A stretch of 64,000 nucleotides of DNA from Buchnera aphidicola (Macrosiphum gaurae) (GTDB lineage Bacteria > Pseudomonadota > Gammaproteobacteria > Enterobacterales > Enterobacteriaceae). Location of the stretch: positions 1 through 64,000 of the forward strand of contig NZ_CP034867.1 in the NCBI RefSeq assembly GCF_005080965.1, read 5' to 3'. The notes under the pieces are model-generated. The model was not told the DNA's origin and made no database searches. It saw only the letters and a list, made by a program, of their open reading frames with translations. The number at the start of each line of letters is the position of its first letter. Positions within the stretch are counted from its first letter, which is position 1. A program made the translations under genes and the position numbers. Below, piece after piece: positions 15,058 through 26,014 of the stretch.

Positions 15058-16656
15058 ATGGAAGTACAACGTAATTTTTTTATTTTTGCTTTTTTATTTG
15101 TTTCTTTTTTACTTTGGCAAGCATGGCAAAGTCAATCATTTTTAAATAATAAAACAAATGAAAAAACAGTTCCTATGTTTCATTTTATTGATACAAAAAA
15201 AAATGAAAAGCAAATTTTTATTAAAAATAATGTAATTAGTTTAGTTGTTAATATGTATGGTGGAGACATAGAAGAAGCATCTTTACTTGCATATAAAGAT
15301 AAATTACATTCATCTAAACCTTTTAAATTACTTGAAACTACATCTGATTTTATTTATCAGGCACAAAGTGGACTCATTGGAAAAGATGGTCCTGATAATT
15401 CAGTAAATCATAATAGACCATTATATTTTTCTAATAAAAAATTTTTTTCATTAGAAGATAATACAAAAGAATTACGTGTCCCTATAAAATGGGTAAGCAA
15501 AAATGGTGTGATTTATATCAAAACCTTTATTCTTAAACCTGACAGATATGATGTGGAAATAGAATATGATATTTATAATTCAAGTAAAAAAAATTTAAAA
15601 GTAAATATGTTTGGACAGATAAAACAAACAATTAATCTACCTAAAAAACGCAATATTTATAGTAGTAATTTTGCTCTTCAAACTTTTCGTGGAGCTGCTT
15701 ATTCAAGCATGGATAATAAATATGAAAAATATAAATTTGATATGATTTCTAATAATAAAAACTTGCATATTATGACTGAAAATGGATGGATTGCAATGTT
15801 GCAACAGTATTTTGCAGTTGCTTGGATTCCTCAAAATTTAGGTCAAAATACAATATATACATCGAGTCTAGATCATGATGTTGCTGCAATTGGATATAAG
15901 TCTCCTTCAATTAATATCTCACCTAATACCAGATCTATTATAAAGTCAAAACTATGGATTGGTCCTGAAATACAAAATGAAATGAAATCTGTTGCACCAA
16001 ATTTAGATTTAACAGTTGATTATGGTTGGCTTTGGTTTTTATCTCAGCCATTGTTTAAATTATTAACTATGTTATATAATATTGTAGGGAATTGGGGTTT
16101 TTCTATTATTTTAATTACCTTTATTATGAGGGCTATAACTTATCCTTTAACGAAGGCACAATATATTTCCATGGCAAAAATGCGTGCATTACAACCCAAA
16201 ATAAAAGAGATAAAAGAAAAATTTTCTAATGATAAACAACGTATTAGTCAAGAAATGATGCTTTTATATAAAAAAGAAAAAATAAATCCCTTGGGTGGAT
16301 TTTTACCTATTTTTATTCAAATGCCAATTTTTTTATCTCTTTATTATATGCTTATAGGATCTGTTGAATTACGTCATGCTCCTTTTTTATTATGGATTCA
16401 TGATTTATCGAGTCAGGATCCATATTATGTTTTGCCTATTATAATGGGTTTAACAATGTTTCTTATTCAAAAGACATCGTCTACTAATCACATTTCTGAT
16501 CCATTTCAAAAAAAGATTATGAGTTTTATGCCTGTAATTTTTACAGTATTTTTTTTATGGTTTCCTTCAGGATTAGTTTTATATTATATAATCAGCAATT
16601 TAGTTACTATTATACAACAAAAGTTCATCTTATCTAAATTAGAAAAAAATAGATAA
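15058..16656 (+). CDS. yidC: Membrane protein insertase YidC
   Basis: YidC inserts and folds inner-membrane proteins, alone or with the Sec translocon; the F0 subunits a and c encoded in this window are classic substrates. The protein has 532 residues against about 548 in E. coli. It has an N-terminal membrane anchor (FFIFAFLFVSFLLWQAW), a large periplasmic beta domain (about 60-330), and five C-terminal membrane segments, including WGFSIILITFIMRAITYPLT with the conserved groove arginine. It lies in the usual rpmH-rnpA-yidC-mnmE order. Confidence 0.97.
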   Translation: MEVQRNFFIFAFLFVSFLLWQAWQSQSFLNNKTNEKTVPMFHFIDTKKNEKQIFIKNNVISLVVNMYGGDIEEASLLAYKDKLHSSKPFKLLETTSDFIYQAQSGLIGKDGPDNSVNHNRPLYFSNKKFFSLEDNTKELRVPIKWVSKNGVIYIKTFILKPDRYDVEIEYDIYNSSKKNLKVNMFGQIKQTINLPKKRNIYSSNFALQTFRGAAYSSMDNKYEKYKFDMISNNKNLHIMTENGWIAMLQQYFAVAWIPQNLGQNTIYTSSLDHDVAAIGYKSPSINISPNTRSIIKSKLWIGPEIQNEMKSVAPNLDLTVDYGWLWFLSQPLFKLLTMLYNIVGNWGFSIILITFIMRAITYPLTKAQYISMAKMRALQPKIKEIKEKFSNDKQRISQEMMLLYKKEKINPLGGFLPIFIQMPIFLSLYYMLIGSVELRHAPFLLWIHDLSSQDPYYVLPIIMGLTMFLIQKTSSTNHISDPFQKKIMSFMPVIFTVFFLWFPSGLVLYYIISNLVTIIQQKFILSKLEKNR

Positions 16657-16719
16657 ATTTTTTAAATAATCATTTTTTAAACGTGTTTTAATTTTGAATC
16701 TATACGAAGAAAATATTTT

Positions 16720-18081
16720 ATGATTTATAATGAAACTATTGTTGCTCAAGTTACATGTCCTGGAAAGAGTGCTGTTGGAATATTAAGAATATCTGGTGTT
16801 CAAGCAAAGACAGTTGCTATAGAAATTTTAGGAAAATTGCCCCTAGCAAGATTTGCTACTTATTCAAATTTTTTGGACAAAAAGGGAAAAGTATTAGATA
16901 AAGGTATATCTTTGTGGTTTCCTGCTCCTTCTTCATTTACAGGTGAAGATGTATTAGAATTACAAGGACATGGTAGTCCAGTAATAATTGATTTATTAAT
17001 AAAAAGAATTTTATCTATTAAAAATATCAGAATGGCTAAACCCGGAGAATTTTCCGAGCGTGCTTTTTTAAACGGAAAAATGGATTTAATTCAAGCTGAG
17101 TCTATAGATGATTTAATTAATTCGGAAACAGAATTATCTATTCGAGCTTCATTACATTCATTACAAGGAAATTTTTCTTTTTTTATTACAGAACTAATAA
17201 ATTTAATCATTAAATTGCGTATTAATATAGAATCTAGTATAGATTTTTCAGAAGAAGAAATTAATATTAATATTAAAAATATAATTGATGTAAAATTCAG
17301 AAAATTACATGACAAGTTTGCAAAATTAAAACATATAATTTTAGACGGGAGTTTGTTAAGAGAAGGAAAAAAAATAGTAATTGCAGGTCTTCCTAATTCA
17401 GGAAAATCAAGTTTATTAAATATTTTATCGCATTCTGATAGAGCCATAGTAACTGATGTACCTGGAACTACACGAGATCTTCTTTATGAGCATATTAGCA
17501 TCAATGGTGTGGTATTTGAATTAATTGATACGGCTGGTTTAAGAAATACAAAAAATAAAGTGGAAAACATTGGAATTATGCGTGCTTGGGAGGCAATTAG
17601 AAAATCTGATCATATTCTTTTTGTTATTGATAAAACATTGAATGAGCGAAAAAGAAAAGAAATATGTGATGAATTCAAAAAAAATATTTTTGATGATAGT
17701 ATCCCAATAACGTTTATTTTAAATAAAAATGACTTAGTACAAGATGAGTTTGGTATAAAAAATATAGATGGTTTCTCATTTATAAGTATATCAGCACATA
17801 CAGGTCAAGGTATTAATATATTACGTGAACATATCACAAAAATTGAAAAAAATATAAAAAAAGAAAGTGTTTTTATTGCTCGTCGTCGTCATATTAAACA
17901 GTTAGATTTAGCATATAATGAGTTCTTATTCGCTGAAAATAATTGGAAAATTTCTAAAAATATTGAATTGTTAGCAGAATCTTTAAACATTATGAATAGA
18001 TTTTTAGGTGAAATAACAGGTCGGTTTACTTCTGAAGATTTATTAAAAGATATTTTTTCTAGCTTTTGTATTGGTAAATAA
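16720..18081 (+). CDS. mnmE: tRNA modification GTPase MnmE
   Basis: MnmE (TrmE, ThdF) is the GTPase and folate-binding partner of MnmG in wobble-uridine modification. The protein has 453 residues. The N-terminal folate domain (1-120) is followed by a helical domain in which the G domain is inserted: G1 GLPNSGKS at 223-230, then [10 protein letters not shown] and the DTAGLR switch II, and NKND. It ends with the catalytic CIGK tail (Cys450). The ATG is 63 bases after yidC. Both halves of the MnmEG complex are thus in this window. Confidence 0.97.
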   Translation: MIYNETIVAQVTCPGKSAVGILRISGVQAKTVAIEILGKLPLARFATYSNFLDKKGKVLDKGISLWFPAPSSFTGEDVLELQGHGSPVIIDLLIKRILSIKNIRMAKPGEFSERAFLNGKMDLIQAESIDDLINSETELSIRASLHSLQGNFSFFITELINLIIKLRINIESSIDFSEEEININIKNIIDVKFRKLHDKFAKLKHIILDGSLLREGKKIVIAGLPNSGKSSLLNILSHSDRAIVTDVPGTTRDLLYEHISINGVVFELIDTAGLRNTKNKVENIGIMRAWEAIRKSDHILFVIDKTLNERKRKEICDEFKKNIFDDSIPITFILNKNDLVQDEFGIKNIDGFSFISISAHTGQGINILREHITKIEKNIKKESVFIARRRHIKQLDLAYNEFLFAENNWKISKNIELLAESLNIMNRFLGEITGRFTSEDLLKDIFSSFCIGK

Positions 18082-18100
18082 AATGTAATTTATTATAATA

Positions 18101-18173
18101 TGCCCGGAGGCGGAATTGAACCACCGACACGGGGATTTTCAGTCCCCTGCTCTACCGACTGAGCTATCCGGGC
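18101..18173 (-). tRNA. pheT-type tRNA: tRNA-Phe (GAA)
   Basis: Read on the minus strand it folds as a 73-base cloverleaf with acceptor GCCCGGA/TCCGGGC. The anticodon loop CTGAAAA sits on a GGGGA/TCCCC stem, with anticodon GAA, and the T loop is GGTTCAATTCC. It closely matches E. coli tRNA-Phe. The discriminator A is followed by TATT, so the CCA end is not encoded and must be added after transcription. It lies between mnmE and groES, on the opposite strand to both. Confidence 0.97.
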
Positions 18174-18328
18174 TTTTTTTATATTAAATCATCAAATATA
18201 AAAGATTGTCAATGTTTTTATCATTAAAAAACTATAATTATTTTTTTATTTATATTAATTAATAATTTATTTTTAAATTTTGAAAAAAAAATTTTAATAA
18301 ATAAAACAATAAAAAAATAATTTTTACC

Positions 18329-18355
18329 CTTGAAAGTTTTAATAAAGATCCCTAT
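18329..18355 (+). promoter_or_regulatory. Sigma-32 heat-shock promoter of groESL
   Basis: CTTGAAA at 18329-18335 and CCCTAT at 18350-18355, 14 bases apart, fit the sigma-32 consensus (CTTGAAA, 11-16 bases, CCCATnT) and resemble the E. coli groE promoter. They stand out as GC-rich words in a very AT-rich gap. rpoH, encoding sigma-32, is present at 25.0 kb, so the regulator and its target site are both retained. Confidence 0.85.
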
Positions 18356-18432
18356 ATTTATAAGAGAACGTATTAAATTTAAAAATAATTTTTAAAATAA
18401 TTAAGGAAGATTATTCACAGGAGCATTATCAT

Positions 18433-18723
18433 ATGAAAATTCGTCCATTGCATGATCGTGTGCTTGTTAAACGTCAAGAAGTTGAACTGAAATCTGCAGG
18501 CGGTATTGTACTTACAGGTTCTGCCGCAGGAAAATCGACTCGAGGTACAGTGACTGCTGTAGGAAAAGGTCGTGTTTTAGATAATGGAGAAATTAAGCCA
18601 TTAGATGTTAAAGTTGGTGATACTGTTATTTTTAATGAAGGTTATGGTGCAAAAACTGAAAAAATTGATAATGAAGAATTATTAATTTTGACTGAAAGTG
18701 ACATTTTAGCAATTGTTGAGTAG
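18433..18723 (+). CDS. groES: Co-chaperonin GroES
   Basis: GroES is the seven-subunit lid of the GroEL folding chamber. The protein has 96 residues beginning [18 protein letters not shown]. The mobile loop that binds GroEL (about 16-33, [18 protein letters not shown]) is intact. GGAG lies upstream of the ATG. groEL follows after 48 bases under the same heat-shock promoter. Confidence 0.98.
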   Translation: MKIRPLHDRVLVKRQEVELKSAGGIVLTGSAAGKSTRGTVTAVGKGRVLDNGEIKPLDVKVGDTVIFNEGYGAKTEKIDNEELLILTESDILAIVE

Positions 18724-18747
18724 TAAACTATATGCTATATCCATTGA

Positions 18748-20418
<1,671 letters not shown>

Positions 20419-20470
20419 TAAAAAAATTTATTTTGTTAAATAAAACAGTTTAAATCAATTTAAAAGCATC

Positions 20471-20505
20471 TTTCCTCAGAATAATCATTCTGAGGAAAGC
20501 TTTTT
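20471..20505 (+). terminator. Rho-independent terminator of groESL
   Basis: A perfect 12-bp stem (TTTCCTCAGAAT at 20471-20482, complement at 20487-20498) with the tetraloop AATC is followed by GC and five T, then ACTTTTATT. It lies 52 bases after the groEL stop. It is a textbook terminator and one of the strongest in the window. Confidence 0.85.
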
Positions 20506-21127
20506 ACTTTTATTAAATACAAAAATTTTTAATTGAATAATTAAAAGTTATTTTAATTTGATATTTGTATTTAATTTATAACACAAATTTATATTTTTTA
20601 AAATATAGTTAATTAATATCTGAATGACCATTTATTTTTTCTCATTATACATTTCATTGTGATTCAAAATTTTAGTATTAGTTTTTGTTATAATTTATAA
20701 TATTGTTTATTGTATAATTTTAATTTAAAAGAATGTCTTATATAATTTTTGATTTTATGTATATATTCCACTATATTTATTTCATTTATTTTATTCTTAT
20801 ATAAAAAAAAATTTTAAACATTACATTTATCATTCATAATATATTTTTTTTACAATTAATAATATTCATGTTACTTTTATTTATATATTTTTTTATATAA
20901 AATTCTTTTTTGTAAAAATTTTTAATTAATTACTAACTTTTTAAAAATTATTTATAGCCTCGACTTATTCGTTATTTTTATACAAATTTTTCTTATACTT
21001 TGAAACTTTCAAACAAAACGTGTTATACATAATAAAAATATTTTATTTAAAATGTAATTTTTTTTTATTAATATAAATTAATAATTTTATATAAAAGCAG
21101 TAATTTCTTTATAAAAATAGAGGTTTC
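20506..21127. other. Long eroded spacer between groEL and efp
   Basis: These roughly 620 bases beyond the groEL terminator are extremely AT-rich and contain no open frame of useful length and no RNA gene I recognise. In E. coli this interval holds yjeI, yjeJ and epmB, the last divergent from efp. The spacer is probably the decayed remains of that block, but no residual similarity can be read by eye. The promoter of efp must lie near its right end. Confidence 0.5.
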
Positions 21128-21697
21128 ATGAGAGTTTATCATACTAATAATTTTCGTTTAGGTTGTAAAATTATTTTTGAGTCTGAACCGTGTTTGATAG
21201 AATCTAGTGAATTTGTGAAACCTGGAAAAGGGCAGTCTTTTGTTCGTGTAAAACTACGCAAGCTATTAACAAACCAACTTATAGAAAAGACGTTTAAATC
21301 TACTGATTTTTTAGAAGTAGCTGATATTACAGAATATGTATTATCTTATTTATATAATGATGGTTGTTTTTGGTATTTTATAGACAATAATACTTTTGAG
21401 GAATTATCAATAGAAGAAAAAATAATCGGGATTCATAAAAAATGGTTATTAGAACAAGACACGTGTACTGTGACTTTATGGAATAATCAACCAATTTCAA
21501 TCACACCTAACAATTTTGTTAATCTTAAAGTTATAGATGTACAAGTAACTATTAAAGGCGACACCATCAATACGAGTGGTACTAAATTAGCCACATTAAG
21601 TACTGGTGCCATTGTAAAAGTACCTTTATTTATTCAAGTCGGTTCATTAATTAAAGTGGATACGAGATCAGGTGAATATGTATCTAGAATAAAATAA
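21128..21697 (+). CDS. efp: Translation elongation factor P
   Basis: EF-P binds stalled ribosomes between P and E sites and promotes peptide bonds at polyproline stretches. The protein has 189 residues in three beta-barrel domains. The loop FVKPGKGQ places Lys34 at the position that is beta-lysylated in E. coli, and the C-terminus [12 protein letters not shown] is conserved. AGAGG lies upstream of the ATG. The lysylation gene epmB, next door in E. coli, is not in this window, so modification depends on genes elsewhere or is lost. It converges on dnaC. Confidence 0.97.
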   Translation: MRVYHTNNFRLGCKIIFESEPCLIESSEFVKPGKGQSFVRVKLRKLLTNQLIEKTFKSTDFLEVADITEYVLSYLYNDGCFWYFIDNNTFEELSIEEKIIGIHKKWLLEQDTCTVTLWNNQPISITPNNFVNLKVIDVQVTIKGDTINTSGTKLATLSTGAIVKVPLFIQVGSLIKVDTRSGEYVSRIK

Positions 21698-21718
21698 GAA
21701 GTTTTCTTCTGTGTTGTG

Positions 21719-22459
21719 TTAATATTCATTCCCATTAACATATTGTCTGTAACTATCCCATTCAAAAGTTAGCCATAAACTGTTTCCTAAACGCATTCTA
21801 TCTATGACTCTTTCACCTAGTAAGCTTTTCATTCCTTTATGGTCTAAATTAGATAACATGCCCGTAGAACGTTTAGATGACGATCTTCTATCAACTATTT
21901 GATTGATGATCACTTTTTCATAACGAGATTCAGTTTGCATGCCAATTTCATCAATCATCAATAAATCAACACTACTGAGATTATGCAATAAATTTTCCTC
22001 AGTAATATTACTAGTACCGCTAAATGTTCCTTTCATATTAGACATCAGGTCTGCTACTGTTACAAGTAAAATACTTTTTCCATGTAATATTAGGTAATTG
22101 CCTATAGCGGATGCTAAATGATTTTTTCCTGTTCCAGGTTTTCCCGAAAAAATAAAACTAGCGATATTTTCGTTGAATTCTTCTGCGTATCGTTTTGAAG
22201 CTTTCAAGACTTTTTTTTGGCCATCATGTTCAATTTTATAATTATCAAATGAGCAGTTCATATATAGTTCTCTAATACCAGATCTACCTAGAACACGTTG
22301 CATTTTCATTGCTTTATTTTCGCGTAGTATAGATTCAGAAGATAATCTTCCTTGTTCTTGGTTCCAAGCTAACAACGCTGCATCATTATCAAATTTAGGT
22401 GTAATGTTTTTAGGCATAAGACGTTGAAGACGTTTGAAGAATTCAGTATAAAATGTCAT
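21719..22459 (-). CDS. dnaC: DnaB helicase loader DnaC
   Basis: DnaC is the AAA+ protein that loads the DnaB helicase onto the opened origin. The protein has 246 residues, as in E. coli. The N-terminal DnaB-binding region (FFKRLQRLMP) is followed by Walker A GKPGTGKN at 106-113. The final Asn instead of Thr/Ser is also present in E. coli DnaC and is not a defect. Walker B is LLMIDEIG. The ATG overlaps the dnaT stop by one base (TAATG), so the pair is translationally coupled. Confidence 0.96.
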   Translation of the reverse strand: MTFYTEFFKRLQRLMPKNITPKFDNDAALLAWNQEQGRLSSESILRENKAMKMQRVLGRSGIRELYMNCSFDNYKIEHDGQKKVLKASKRYAEEFNENIASFIFSGKPGTGKNHLASAIGNYLILHGKSILLVTVADLMSNMKGTFSGTSNITEENLLHNLSSVDLLMIDEIGMQTESRYEKVIINQIVDRRSSSKRSTGMLSNLDHKGMKSLLGERVIDRMRLGNSLWLTFEWDSYRQYVNGNEY

Positions 22460-22953
22460 TATTTACCTCTAAATCCATTTGGTATAGTTTGATCAGGTGT
22501 TGGAATATATGTAATATCTCGTTTTTTTTGTGATGTATAAATAATAGATCTGCTTTTTTGTAAACTTCTAGCTAATTTTTGTTGCCATTGTATATGATGA
22601 AAGAAACAACCTTCTGCTTGCCAATAGGAAATAAAAGATGCAAGTTCAGATTCCGATATTTCTTCAGTTAATATAATTCCCCATAATGCTGCTTGACGAA
22701 TAAAATCTTTGTCAGGAGTCCATTTTGGATGCATCGAAAATTTTTTTATAAATTTTTGTTGTATTGTATTTTGGTTCAATAAGCAATCATTAAGATCAAA
22801 CATTTTTTTTAATAAATCAGGTGTAATTACATAAAAAATAGGGGAATTATTTTTTAGTACCGCCATAATTCCTTTTTTAGATTTTTCTAAATTTTGTATC
22901 GGATTTTTACAAAATAAATCAAGAGATACATTATCAGAAACTAAAACTTTCAT
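22459..22953 (-). CDS. dnaT: Primosomal protein DnaT
   Basis: DnaT takes part in restarting replication with PriA/PriB and helps bring DnaC-DnaB to DNA. The protein has 164 residues against 179 in E. coli. The N-terminal oligomerisation part is divergent and shortened, while the C-terminal DNA-binding block (KWTPDKDFIRQAALWG, then LASFISYWQAEG and HHIQWQQKLARSLQ) is very well conserved. It lies directly upstream of dnaC, the same dnaTC order as E. coli, but relocated next to efp by loss of intervening genes. Confidence 0.94.
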   Translation of the reverse strand: MKVLVSDNVSLDLFCKNPIQNLEKSKKGIMAVLKNNSPIFYVITPDLLKKMFDLNDCLLNQNTIQQKFIKKFSMHPKWTPDKDFIRQAALWGIILTEEISESELASFISYWQAEGCFFHHIQWQQKLARSLQKSRSIIYTSQKKRDITYIPTPDQTIPNGFRGK

Positions 22954-23041
22954 AAATATTTTTTCCTATTTTAATTTTTAAGAATTTATATATTGTATAT
23001 TATTAAATTTTTTAACACAAAATATTATCATTTTATTGGTT

Positions 23042-23614
23042 TTATATATTAAAAAAATATAGGTAACATTGTATTTTATTTGTAATTTTTTTTTTATATA
23101 AAACCCAGTTGTTTGGTAATGTTAGAGATTTTTGTTTTTCTTGTTCTATATAAATAAAAGAATTTTTTTTAATCCATTTTTTATTTTCTAATAAATCAAT
23201 AGTTTTTTTGACTAAATCTTTATAATAAGGAGGATCAATAAAGATTATATCATATGGTTTTCTAGATTTTTTTAACCAATCGAATGTATTAGTACGTATA
23301 ATCTCTGCATTACATATTTTTAATGCTTTTATATTTTTTTTTAAATTAAAAAATGTTTTTTTTTCTATTTCCAGAAAAGTTGCACATGTAGCATACCGAG
23401 ATATAGCTTCTATTCCTAATGCGCCACTACCTGCAAAACAATCAAGACATCGAGAGTTTTTAATATATTTAGATAACCATTCAAATAGTGTTTCTCTTAT
23501 TTGATTAGTAGTAGGACGTAAATTTGAGATATTATTAAAAGATATTTTTCTTCCTTTAAGTTTTCCAGAAATAATATAAATTTTGCCGTTTTTTTTAAAA
23601 AAAGAATTATTCAT
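23042..23614 (-). CDS. rsmD: 16S rRNA guanine-966 N2-methyltransferase
   Basis: RsmD (YhhF) methylates N2 of G966 in 16S rRNA during 30S assembly, using S-adenosylmethionine. The protein has 190 residues against 198 in E. coli. The cofactor motif DCFAGSGALGIEA is at 58-70 and the catalytic DPPY at 127-130, preceded by the RPTTNQIRETLFEWL block. It is divergent from ftsY, as in E. coli. The C-terminal third is rich in Lys/Ile and more divergent. Confidence 0.93.
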   Translation of the reverse strand: MNNSFFKKNGKIYIISGKLKGRKISFNNISNLRPTTNQIRETLFEWLSKYIKNSRCLDCFAGSGALGIEAISRYATCATFLEIEKKTFFNLKKNIKALKICNAEIIRTNTFDWLKKSRKPYDIIFIDPPYYKDLVKKTIDLLENKKWIKKNSFIYIEQEKQKSLTLPNNWVLYKKKITNKIQCYLYFFNI

Positions 23615-23744
23615 TTTGTTAGAATATTTATGTTAGTGATATAATTTATTTAAATATTAATATTAATAAAAAATTAAATAAATATTTTTTAATACTTAAT
23701 TTTAAAAAATATAATTTTTATTTACAAACTACAAGGTAAATAAT

Positions 23745-24866
23745 ATGGTAGATAAAAGAAAAAATGGTTTTTTTTCTTGGTTAAGTTCTAAAATAAAAAA
23801 AAAGAAAACAACAGATGTAATAAAAAATAATCAAGAAGAAAAAAATAGTTTTAACAGTAAAGCAGAATATGCTTCAGAACCTATATTAATTAAAAAAGAT
23901 AATATAGAAATATTAAAAAATTCTAGTAATAATCTAGAAAACAGACAGAATACAAAAAAAAGTTTTTTTTCACGTTTAAAACAAAGTTTAAAAAAAACAC
24001 AAAAATTTCTTGGAGAGGGAATTAGTCATATTTTTTTATCTAAAAAAATTGATAGTGTGCTTTTCGAAGAATTAGAAGAAAAGATGTTACTTGCTGATAT
24101 TGGAATTAACACCACTAATCGAATTATTAGTAATTTAATTAAAGATGTTAATCGTAAGGATTTAAAAAATTCTGAAAAACTGTATTTTTTATTGAAAAAA
24201 AATATGTATAACATTTTAAAAAAAGTAGAAGCACCTTTAGAAATATCTAATCATACTCCTTTTATAATTTTAGTAGTAGGAGTTAATGGTACAGGAAAGA
24301 CTACAACAGTTGCTAAACTAGCACAGAAATATAAACTAGAAGGAAAATCGATAATGTTAGCTGCTGCAGATACGTTTAGAGCTGCAGGTATAGAACAATT
24401 ACAAGTACTAGCAAAATTAAATAACATACCAGTAGTAGCACAGCGTTCTGGTGCAGATCCTGCAGCAGTGATATTTGATGCAGTAAAATCAGCAAAATCA
24501 AAAAAAATAGATGTTTTAATTATTGATACAGCTGGTAGATTACATAATAAATTACATCTAATGGAAGAACTAAAAAAAATAGTTAGAGTAATTAAAAAAA
24601 TAGATGTTTCTGCACCGCATGAAAAAATATTAATTGTGGATTCTTGTAATGGACAAAATACAATACAACAAACAGAAATGTTTCATAAATCATTAGATTT
24701 AACCGGAATTATCATTACAAAATTAGATGGAACAGCGAAAGGAGGAGTTGTTTTTTCTTTAGCTGATCAATTTAAAATTCCTATTCGTTATATTGGAATT
24801 GGTGAAAAAACACAGGACTTAGGTGTCTTTAATAGTCAAGAATTTATTGAGTCTATATTCACATAA
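23745..24866 (+). CDS. ftsY: Signal recognition particle receptor FtsY
   Basis: FtsY is the membrane-associated SRP receptor that delivers nascent membrane proteins to the Sec translocon or YidC. The protein has 373 residues against about 497 in E. coli. The N-terminal acidic A domain is reduced to a short lysine-rich segment (1-90), and the NG domain is complete: G1 GVNGTGKTTT from 179, DTAGRLHN, and TKLDGTAKGG. ftsE and ftsX, which follow it in E. coli, are missing, so rpoH comes next. Confidence 0.96.
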   Translation: MVDKRKNGFFSWLSSKIKKKKTTDVIKNNQEEKNSFNSKAEYASEPILIKKDNIEILKNSSNNLENRQNTKKSFFSRLKQSLKKTQKFLGEGISHIFLSKKIDSVLFEELEEKMLLADIGINTTNRIISNLIKDVNRKDLKNSEKLYFLLKKNMYNILKKVEAPLEISNHTPFIILVVGVNGTGKTTTVAKLAQKYKLEGKSIMLAAADTFRAAGIEQLQVLAKLNNIPVVAQRSGADPAAVIFDAVKSAKSKKIDVLIIDTAGRLHNKLHLMEELKKIVRVIKKIDVSAPHEKILIVDSCNGQNTIQQTEMFHKSLDLTGIIITKLDGTAKGGVVFSLADQFKIPIRYIGIGEKTQDLGVFNSQEFIESIFT

Positions 24867-25023
24867 AAAAGAAAATATTATTAAATATTAATTTAAAGAA
24901 ATTATTAAGAATAGATGAATTATTTTATATAAATCTTTGATTTATATTTTTAATTGAAGTATTATAGATGTGTCCCACATGTTAATAATTCAGTATATAT
25001 AATTCATTGATGCGGGAATTAAA

Positions 25024-25881
25024 ATGATTAACAAAGTACAGATTTTATCTGTAACACCACCAAGTAATTTAGATGCTTATATTAGAATAGCTAACTTATG
25101 GCCGATGCTATCCATCGAAGAAGAAAAAATACTCACTAAACGATTACGTTATAATAGCGATTTAGATGCCGCAAAAACTTTGATTTTATCCCATCTCCGT
25201 TTTGTAATCCATATTTCACGCAACTATTCAGGATACGGTTTACTTCAAGCTGATCTTATACAAGAAGGTAATATCGGATTAATGAAAGCAGTGCGTAGAT
25301 TCAACCCAGAAATAGGAGTTCGTCTTGTTTCTTTTGCTGTCCATTGGATTAAATCTGAAATACATGAATATGTTTTACGTAATTGGCGTATCGTTAAGGT
25401 TGCAACTACTAAATCTCAAAGAAAACTATTTTTTAATTTGAGAAAAACTAAAAAAAGATTGGGTTGGTTTAATGAAGAAGAAATTCAAATAGTTGCTAGA
25501 GAATTAGGAGTAAGCAGTAGAGATGTAAGAGAAATGGAATCTCGTATGTCTGCTCAAGATATTACTTTCAATCCATTACCAGAAGAAGATTTTGATGGTA
25601 AAATAAATAGCTCTTCTATACAATATTTGCAAGATAAAAAATCAAATTTTGCTAGTAGTGTGGAGCAAGACAATTGGGAAGAACATGCTGTAAATAAACT
25701 GAGTAATGCGCTTTTAAGATTAGATGAACGTAGTCGTCATATTATTTATGCGCGTTGGCTAGATAAAACTAAAAAAAACACTTTGCAAACTATAGCAAAT
25801 AATTACGGTATTTCTGCTGAACGGGTTCGACAATTAGAAAAAAATGCAATGAAAAAATTAAAAATAGCTATAGAAGATTAG
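25024..25881 (+). CDS. rpoH: Heat-shock sigma factor sigma-32
   Basis: RpoH directs RNA polymerase to chaperone and protease genes. The protein has 285 residues, the E. coli length. Region 2 ([17 protein letters not shown]) and region 4 with its helix-turn-helix ([27 protein letters not shown]) are intact, and the RpoH box QRKLFFNLR is at 132-140. A groE promoter matching its consensus is in this window (18329-18355). A small hairpin, ATGTG-TCC-CACAT, lies at 24968-24980 in the leader; whether the E. coli mRNA thermometer is preserved cannot be told by eye. Confidence 0.97.
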   Translation: MINKVQILSVTPPSNLDAYIRIANLWPMLSIEEEKILTKRLRYNSDLDAAKTLILSHLRFVIHISRNYSGYGLLQADLIQEGNIGLMKAVRRFNPEIGVRLVSFAVHWIKSEIHEYVLRNWRIVKVATTKSQRKLFFNLRKTKKRLGWFNEEEIQIVARELGVSSRDVREMESRMSAQDITFNPLPEEDFDGKINSSSIQYLQDKKSNFASSVEQDNWEEHAVNKLSNALLRLDERSRHIIYARWLDKTKKNTLQTIANNYGISAERVRQLEKNAMKKLKIAIED

Positions 25882-25936
25882 ATAAAGACGTGATTTTTGA
25901 CATTATATAATTTAGTTTTATTAAAAATGTTTATAT

Positions 25937-25984
25937 AGAGTATGAGATTGAGTGTTATTAAATCGAAGACTCATACTCTTTTTT
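25937..25984 (+). terminator. Terminator of rpoH
   Basis: A perfect 10-bp stem, AGAGTATGAG at 25937-25946 with its complement at 25970-25979, closes a 23-base loop and runs into TTTTTT. It lies 56 bases after rpoH and just before the end of the convergent glmS, so it separates the two transcripts. Confidence 0.75.
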
Positions 25985-26014
25985 AAATTTAATAGATATT
26001 TTTTTATATAAATT

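Noticed and set aside
17091-17447. 118-codon open frame on the minus strand
   Set aside because: It is antisense to mnmE, has no recognisable protein features and arises from the codon pattern of the real gene.
21719-22459. Asn in place of Thr/Ser in the Walker A motif of DnaC as a sign of inactivation
   Set aside because: E. coli DnaC has the same GKPGTGKN sequence, so it is the family norm.
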